From Mycobacterium sp. (GTDB taxonomy: Bacteria > Actinomycetota > Actinomycetes > Mycobacteriales > Mycobacteriaceae), in assembly GCA_019246375.1 (NCBI GenBank), contig JAFAQO010000442.1, positions 1-6,228 of the forward strand: a DNA stretch of 6,228 nucleotides, read 5' to 3'. Shown in pieces: positions 1 to 3,384 of this stretch. The translations under genes were made by a program, and so were the position numbers. Under the pieces are notes generated by a model. It did no database searches, was not told the origin of the DNA, and saw only the letters and a program-made list of their open reading frames with translations. How positions within the stretch are numbered: the first letter of the stretch is position 1; every line of letters begins with the position of its first letter.

Positions 1-394
1 TGAAGACGTCGCGGTGGTTGAGGGACACGGCACCGCGACCCAGATCGGCGACCGCACCGAACTGCATTCGCTGGCAGCGACTTACGGCGACACCGAACCC
101 GGTGGTGGCGCGCTGCTGGGATCGGTGAAGTCGAATGTGGGTCACTCGCAGGCTGCCGCCGGGGGACTCGGCCTGGCGAAGGTTCTGGTTTCCGCCAATC
201 ATGGCGCCGTCCCGCCCACATTGCACACGGCTGAGGCGAGTCACGAGATCGACTGGAATGGCCAAGGTCTGCGGTTGGCGCGAGGGCTGACGCCGTGGCC
301 GGCGGTCGACGGACAGCGGATCGCCGCGGTCTCCGCATTCGGCATCAGCGGCACCAATGCACACGTGATCGTATCTGTTCCCGAGGTCGCCTGA
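1..394 (+). CDS. mbtC: MbtC-like polyketide ketosynthase, C-terminal part (partial, 5' end outside window)
   Basis: This is the C-terminal 130 residues of a beta-ketoacyl synthase. It enters the window in frame (first whole codon at base 2) and stops at TGA 392-394. Two KS hallmarks are visible: the EGHGTAT motif, whose catalytic His is codon 26-28, and the KSNVGHSQAAAG motif, whose second His is codon 143-145. The typical KS tail GISGTNAHVIV starts at base 341. The active-site Cys lies upstream of the window. The protein ends six residues after that tail, with no acyltransferase attached, so it is a stand-alone KS. The missing half of the module is encoded by the next gene. In the mycobactin pathway MbtC performs the decarboxylative Claisen condensation that adds a short polyketide unit to the growing siderophore. 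One small departure is HGTAT where most modular KSs have HGTGT. KS identity is certain; the mbtC assignment rests mainly on the neighbours. Confidence 0.9.
   Translation, partial: EDVAVVEGHGTATQIGDRTELHSLAATYGDTEPGGGALLGSVKSNVGHSQAAAGGLGLAKVLVSANHGAVPPTLHTAEASHEIDWNGQGLRLARGLTPWPAVDGQRIAAVSAFGISGTNAHVIVSVPEVA
383..386 (+). promoter_or_regulatory. Ribosome binding site of mbtD inside the mbtC end
   Basis: GAGG lies 7 nt before ATG 394-396, within the last codons of mbtC. The mbtC stop and mbtD start share one base (TGATG, 392-396), the usual layout for translational coupling by a terminating ribosome. This decides the mbtD start over the in-frame ATG at 295, which would overlap mbtC by 100 nt and add 33 residues unlike any KS-AT linker. 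Confidence 0.7.
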
Positions 395-681
395 TGCCCG
401 CTCCCACATTGCCCGACAGCCGTACTGCGGTTCTGCTCAGCGCGCACGATGAAGAGTTGATCGGCCGGGACGCCGCCGCGATCTCCAAGTACATCGAACG
501 CATCGTCGGGCTCGCAGATCCGACCGGCGCGGTAGCGGCCACGCTGCTGCGGCTTCGGCCAATACGCCGCCACCGCGCAGTGGTACGGGCTGCTGATCGT
601 CGTGAACTCACCGCCGCACTGCAGTCCCTGGCAAGTGGCCGGCACCATCCGCTGGTGTGCAGGTCGTCGGAGAGTGCCGCT
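394..681 (+). other. KS-AT linker domain at the MbtD N-terminus
   Basis: Residues about 1-95 of MbtD have the pattern of the alpha/beta linker that normally joins a KS to its AT: VLLSAHDEEL, then RRHRAVVRAADRRELTAAL, resembling the LSAR...HRAAVVA.DR.ELL.AL. pattern of modular PKSs. Finding it at the start of the AT protein shows that the KS and AT were split at the KS/linker boundary, and that this surface probably docks onto MbtC. Confidence 0.8.
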
Positions 682-3384
682 CCGCGTACCGCATTCGTGT
701 TTCCCGGGCAGGGCAATCAATGGCCATCGATGGGTGCCGAGGCTTACCACCGTCTTTCGGCTTACCGGGCCGAGGCTGATCGGTGCGCGAAAGCGTTCGC
801 CGCGGCGGCACTACCTTCGCCGCTGCGCTATCTGCTCAGCAGCGCCCAACAGAAGTGGACACAGACCGAAATTCAGGGCGCACAGTTCATCCACGCCGTC
901 AGCTTGGCGCAGGTCTGGCAATTTTGCGGAATCCTTCCCGACATTGCGGTGGGACACAGTCTGGGTGAGGTGGCGGCGGCCTATGTTGCGGGCACTATCA
1001 CCCTGCCCGACTCGGTCGCCGTGGTCGCCGCCCGGGCAACCGCCGTTGAGCGATTGACGGGCAGCTACGGCATGGCGGTGGCGGGTATAGGCGTCGATGA
1101 CGCTAAGCAGTTCATCGCCGAGACGCGCGGCTGGCTGGAAGTCTCGGCGGTCAACGCGCCATCGTCGACTGTCATATCGGGTGACCGCGACGCGGTAGCC
1201 GGCATCGTCCGGCTCATCGGCCAGCGCGGGATTTTCGCGCGCGAGCTCGCCGTCGACTACCCCGGCCACACCAGCGCGTTTGATCCCTTGCGCCGCACTT
1301 TCCAAGCGTTGCTGCCGGCGTCGACCTTTCGGGATGGCCCTGTAGAGTTCATCGGCTCAGCGTTCGGCACGGTCATCCGTCCCGGCACCCCTTTTAGGAC
1401 TTACTGGTACGACAATCTGCGCAACACCGTCCGATTCGACGAGGCCGTGGCGGCGGCAGTGCAGCGCGGCGCCCGAGCATTCATCGAGTTGTCGGCGCAT
1501 CCCTCGCTGACCCAGGTACTGGAAGACTTGGCCGGCGATGCCCTGATCCTATGCTCTGGGCACCGTAACGAATCCGCCGTTGACGACCTCTCCGCCAACA
1601 TCGCCGCCGCTGCGGTGGCCAACCCGCAGTACCGGTGGGCCGACGTGGCCGCCGTCGGCGACCACCGGCCGCTGCCGGGATTCCCTAACGCCCCCATGCG
1701 CTCGATCCATCTCTGGGCCAAACGCGAGCCGTTGCCGCCGCTTCCGGGCACGGCCGTCACGGTCGCCGGGGAGCACTGGCAACGGGCCGATTCGGCACGG
1801 GCCGCGGAAACGGGAGCGTGCCGCGGCGTCGCCATCGTCGGGCCCGGCGTCACCAACACAAGGTTCACGCGGCGGCTGACCGAGGCGATCGCTGCCCATA
1901 GCGGTACCCGTTTGGCGGCGCCTGAGCAGGCACAGATCACCGTGGTGATCGCGCCGGCTCTTACGAGATCCGACACCCCAGTCGCCACAGACGATCTCAT
2001 CAGCCGGCTCGGCGCGGGGCTGGGTGACTACACCGCGCTGGTCGGCCCGAAGTGTCGCAATGTCTGGCTGATCACCGCCGGCGGTGAGCATGTCCAATCC
2101 AGTGATCCCGTCGCGTCACCGGCGCAGGCGGCGCTGGCCGCGATGCACCGCAGCGTCGGCTTCGAGTTCGGAGATCAGAGCTTTGGCCACCTGGACCTGC
2201 CATCTTGGGAACTCGACGCTGAAGCCGCCCTCACATGCGTCGATGTCCTGCTCGGCCACTCCGGCGAGGTGGCACTGCGCGACAGCGGTTCTCGGCAACT
2301 ACGTCGCTACGCCCGGGTTCTATGCGAGTGCGGCGAATCTACGCCCGAGCGCCCGCTGATCGCCGCTGAGCTGGACAACGTGGTGATCACCGGCGGCAAC
2401 GGGACCATCGGCCTTCGCTACGCGAGGCATTGCGTCGAGCAAGGCGCTCGCAAGGTGATCCTGTTAAGCCGCAGAGCTGTCGACCGGACCCGGCTTGATC
2501 GGTTGGTCGATGGACATGCCGCGGATGTGCACGCACCGGCATGCGACATCACCGACGCCGAGGCGCTGGCCGCCGTGGCGGCCCAGTATGCCGATGACGG
2601 CGCGTCATTGCTGATCCACGCCGCGGGGACGGCAAGATTCGGTCCGCACAATCGGCTCACTGAAGCCGATTTGGCACAAGTGCTGGCCGCTAAAGTCACC
2701 GGGCTGGCGCGGATGGTCGAGTGCTGGCCGCTGCGGCATGGTGTGCGGCTCCTGCTGTGCTCATCTGTGTCCGGAGTATGGGGTGGCCGCGGGCATGCCG
2801 CCTATTCAGCGTCAAATCGCATGCTCGACGTGCTCGCCGACCAGCTGCGCAGTAGGGGACTGGATTGCACGGCGGTGCGGTGGGGGCTATGGCAGGATAC
2901 CAAGATTGCCGCGCCGGATGAGATCGCCAGCGTCGAGCGGTCGGGCCTGGTTGCGATGGATCCTGATGCGGCGCTCAGTGCCAGCCTGCGCTACCACGCG
3001 GGTGATCCGCTGATCTTTGCCGCGGATTCTGACCGGCTGCGGGTGTGCCTCGAAAGCCAAGGCACATCAATGCATTTCGCTGCGGACGCAAAGGTACCCG
3101 AGCATGATGCGGTTAACGACGGCTGCGAGGAGAGATCAGTCGCCGCGCTGGTGCGCACCGAACTTGCGGCGACATTGGGCGTTGGCGGTCCCGCGTCGGT
3201 GGACCTGAGCGCGCCGCTGGTCGATCTGGGCGTGGACTCGATGCTCGCGCTGGATCTACGCACGCGCCTACGCCATGGCACCGGCCGCATTGTTGCACTG
3301 GGCAGATTGCTTGGCGGCATCACTGGCGCCGAGTTGATCGACGCCCTCGAAACGCCAGAAAGGTTGGAGTCCTCGCGTGACTGA
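394..3384 (+). CDS. mbtD: MbtD-like polyketide synthase (KS-AT linker, AT, KR, ACP), complete
   Basis: This 996-residue protein carries everything in a reducing polyketide module except the ketosynthase, which the overlapping upstream gene supplies. Domain order: KS-AT linker (about 1-95), acyltransferase (about 100-380), post-AT linker (about 440-480), structural half of a ketoreductase (about 485-655), catalytic ketoreductase (about 662-845) and acyl carrier protein (about 915-985). Key residues seen: PGQG 104-107, AT nucleophile Ser189 in GHSLGE, AT His292, KR cofactor loop GGNGTIG 667-673, KR Lys767/Ser791/Tyr804/Asn808, and phosphopantetheine Ser949 in LGVDSML. No dehydratase, enoylreductase or thioesterase is present, so the expected product is an enzyme-bound beta-hydroxyacyl chain, matching the beta-hydroxy acid of mycobactin. 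The M. tuberculosis protein is about 1,000 residues, so this one is full length. The start is ATG 394, coupled to the mbtC stop. It should act in the cytosol on a chain delivered by MbtE and hand it to MbtF. Confidence 0.93.
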   Translation: MPAPTLPDSRTAVLLSAHDEELIGRDAAAISKYIERIVGLADPTGAVAATLLRLRPIRRHRAVVRAADRRELTAALQSLASGRHHPLVCRSSESAAPRTAFVFPGQGNQWPSMGAEAYHRLSAYRAEADRCAKAFAAAALPSPLRYLLSSAQQKWTQTEIQGAQFIHAVSLAQVWQFCGILPDIAVGHSLGEVAAAYVAGTITLPDSVAVVAARATAVERLTGSYGMAVAGIGVDDAKQFIAETRGWLEVSAVNAPSSTVISGDRDAVAGIVRLIGQRGIFARELAVDYPGHTSAFDPLRRTFQALLPASTFRDGPVEFIGSAFGTVIRPGTPFRTYWYDNLRNTVRFDEAVAAAVQRGARAFIELSAHPSLTQVLEDLAGDALILCSGHRNESAVDDLSANIAAAAVANPQYRWADVAAVGDHRPLPGFPNAPMRSIHLWAKREPLPPLPGTAVTVAGEHWQRADSARAAETGACRGVAIVGPGVTNTRFTRRLTEAIAAHSGTRLAAPEQAQITVVIAPALTRSDTPVATDDLISRLGAGLGDYTALVGPKCRNVWLITAGGEHVQSSDPVASPAQAALAAMHRSVGFEFGDQSFGHLDLPSWELDAEAALTCVDVLLGHSGEVALRDSGSRQLRRYARVLCECGESTPERPLIAAELDNVVITGGNGTIGLRYARHCVEQGARKVILLSRRAVDRTRLDRLVDGHAADVHAPACDITDAEALAAVAAQYADDGASLLIHAAGTARFGPHNRLTEADLAQVLAAKVTGLARMVECWPLRHGVRLLLCSSVSGVWGGRGHAAYSASNRMLDVLADQLRSRGLDCTAVRWGLWQDTKIAAPDEIASVERSGLVAMDPDAALSASLRYHAGDPLIFAADSDRLRVCLESQGTSMHFAADAKVPEHDAVNDGCEERSVAALVRTELAATLGVGGPASVDLSAPLVDLGVDSMLALDLRTRLRHGTGRIVALGRLLGGITGAELIDALETPERLESSRD
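691..1533 (+). other. Acyltransferase (AT) domain of MbtD
   Basis: MbtD residues about 100-380. The domain opens with FVFPGQGNQWPSMG, has the nucleophile Ser189 in GHSLGE, a conserved Arg shortly downstream in the VVAARA stretch that binds the extender carboxylate in this family, and the catalytic His292 at the end of YPGH (289-292). It closes with YWYDNLRNTVRF and FIELSAHPSL. The Ser-His spacing of 103 residues is normal. It loads a malonyl-type extender onto the ACP. Selectivity is ambiguous: Leu after GHS resembles malonyl ATs, while the YPGH box fits neither HAFH (malonyl) nor YASH (methylmalonyl). Confidence 0.92.
2377..2928 (+). other. Catalytic ketoreductase (KR) half-domain of MbtD
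   Basis: MbtD residues about 662-845, a short-chain dehydrogenase fold. The NADPH loop is ITGGNGTIG, followed by LLSRR, the Arg-rich turn that selects NADPH. The catalytic set is complete with standard spacing: Lys767, Ser791 (Lys+24), Tyr804 (Ser+13), Asn808 (Tyr+4). The B-type LDD motif is absent after HAAG. Trp796 (eight residues before Tyr) and His801 (three before Tyr) match the A2 fingerprint. The preceding non-catalytic half (residues about 485-655) includes AAMHRSVGFEFGDQ and HLDLP, as in other KR structural subdomains. It reduces the beta-keto group to a hydroxyl. Confidence 0.92.
3136..3348 (+). other. Acyl carrier protein (ACP) domain of MbtD
   Basis: MbtD residues about 915-985. 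Helix 1 is VAALVRTELAATLG. The attachment motif LGVDSMLALDLR carries the phosphopantetheine Ser949 (codon 3238-3240). Only about 11 residues follow the domain, so there is no obvious C-terminal docking coiled coil and no releasing thioesterase. The bound beta-hydroxyacyl chain must be passed to another protein. Confidence 0.92.
3366..3369 (+). promoter_or_regulatory. Ribosome binding site of mbtE inside the mbtD end
   Basis: GGAG ends 7 nt before the GTG at 3377. That GTG is the first possible start in its frame, because TGA at 3335-3337 closes the frame upstream and no ATG, GTG or TTG codon lies between. Together these fix the mbtE start and an 8-nt overlap with mbtD. Confidence 0.75.

Noticed and set aside
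295..396. An earlier in-frame ATG at 295 that would lengthen MbtD by 33 residues.
   Set aside because: The extra part would lie wholly inside mbtC in another frame and translates to an Arg-rich stretch unlike a KS-AT linker. ATG 394 has GAGG at proper spacing, a TGATG overlap with the mbtC stop, and an N-terminus that begins just before the linker pattern.
602..1057. A 151-codon plus-strand open frame within mbtD in a different frame.
   Set aside because: It covers the AT active-site region, whose correct frame carries PGQG and GHSLGE. The alternative frame gives Arg/Pro/Trp-rich sequence with no motif.
1401..2097. Overlapping minus-strand open frames of about 180-200 codons opposite the end of the AT and the post-AT linker of mbtD.
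   Set aside because: They have low-complexity, Arg/Ala-rich translations, no domain pattern, and lie fully within a strongly supported coding region on the other strand.
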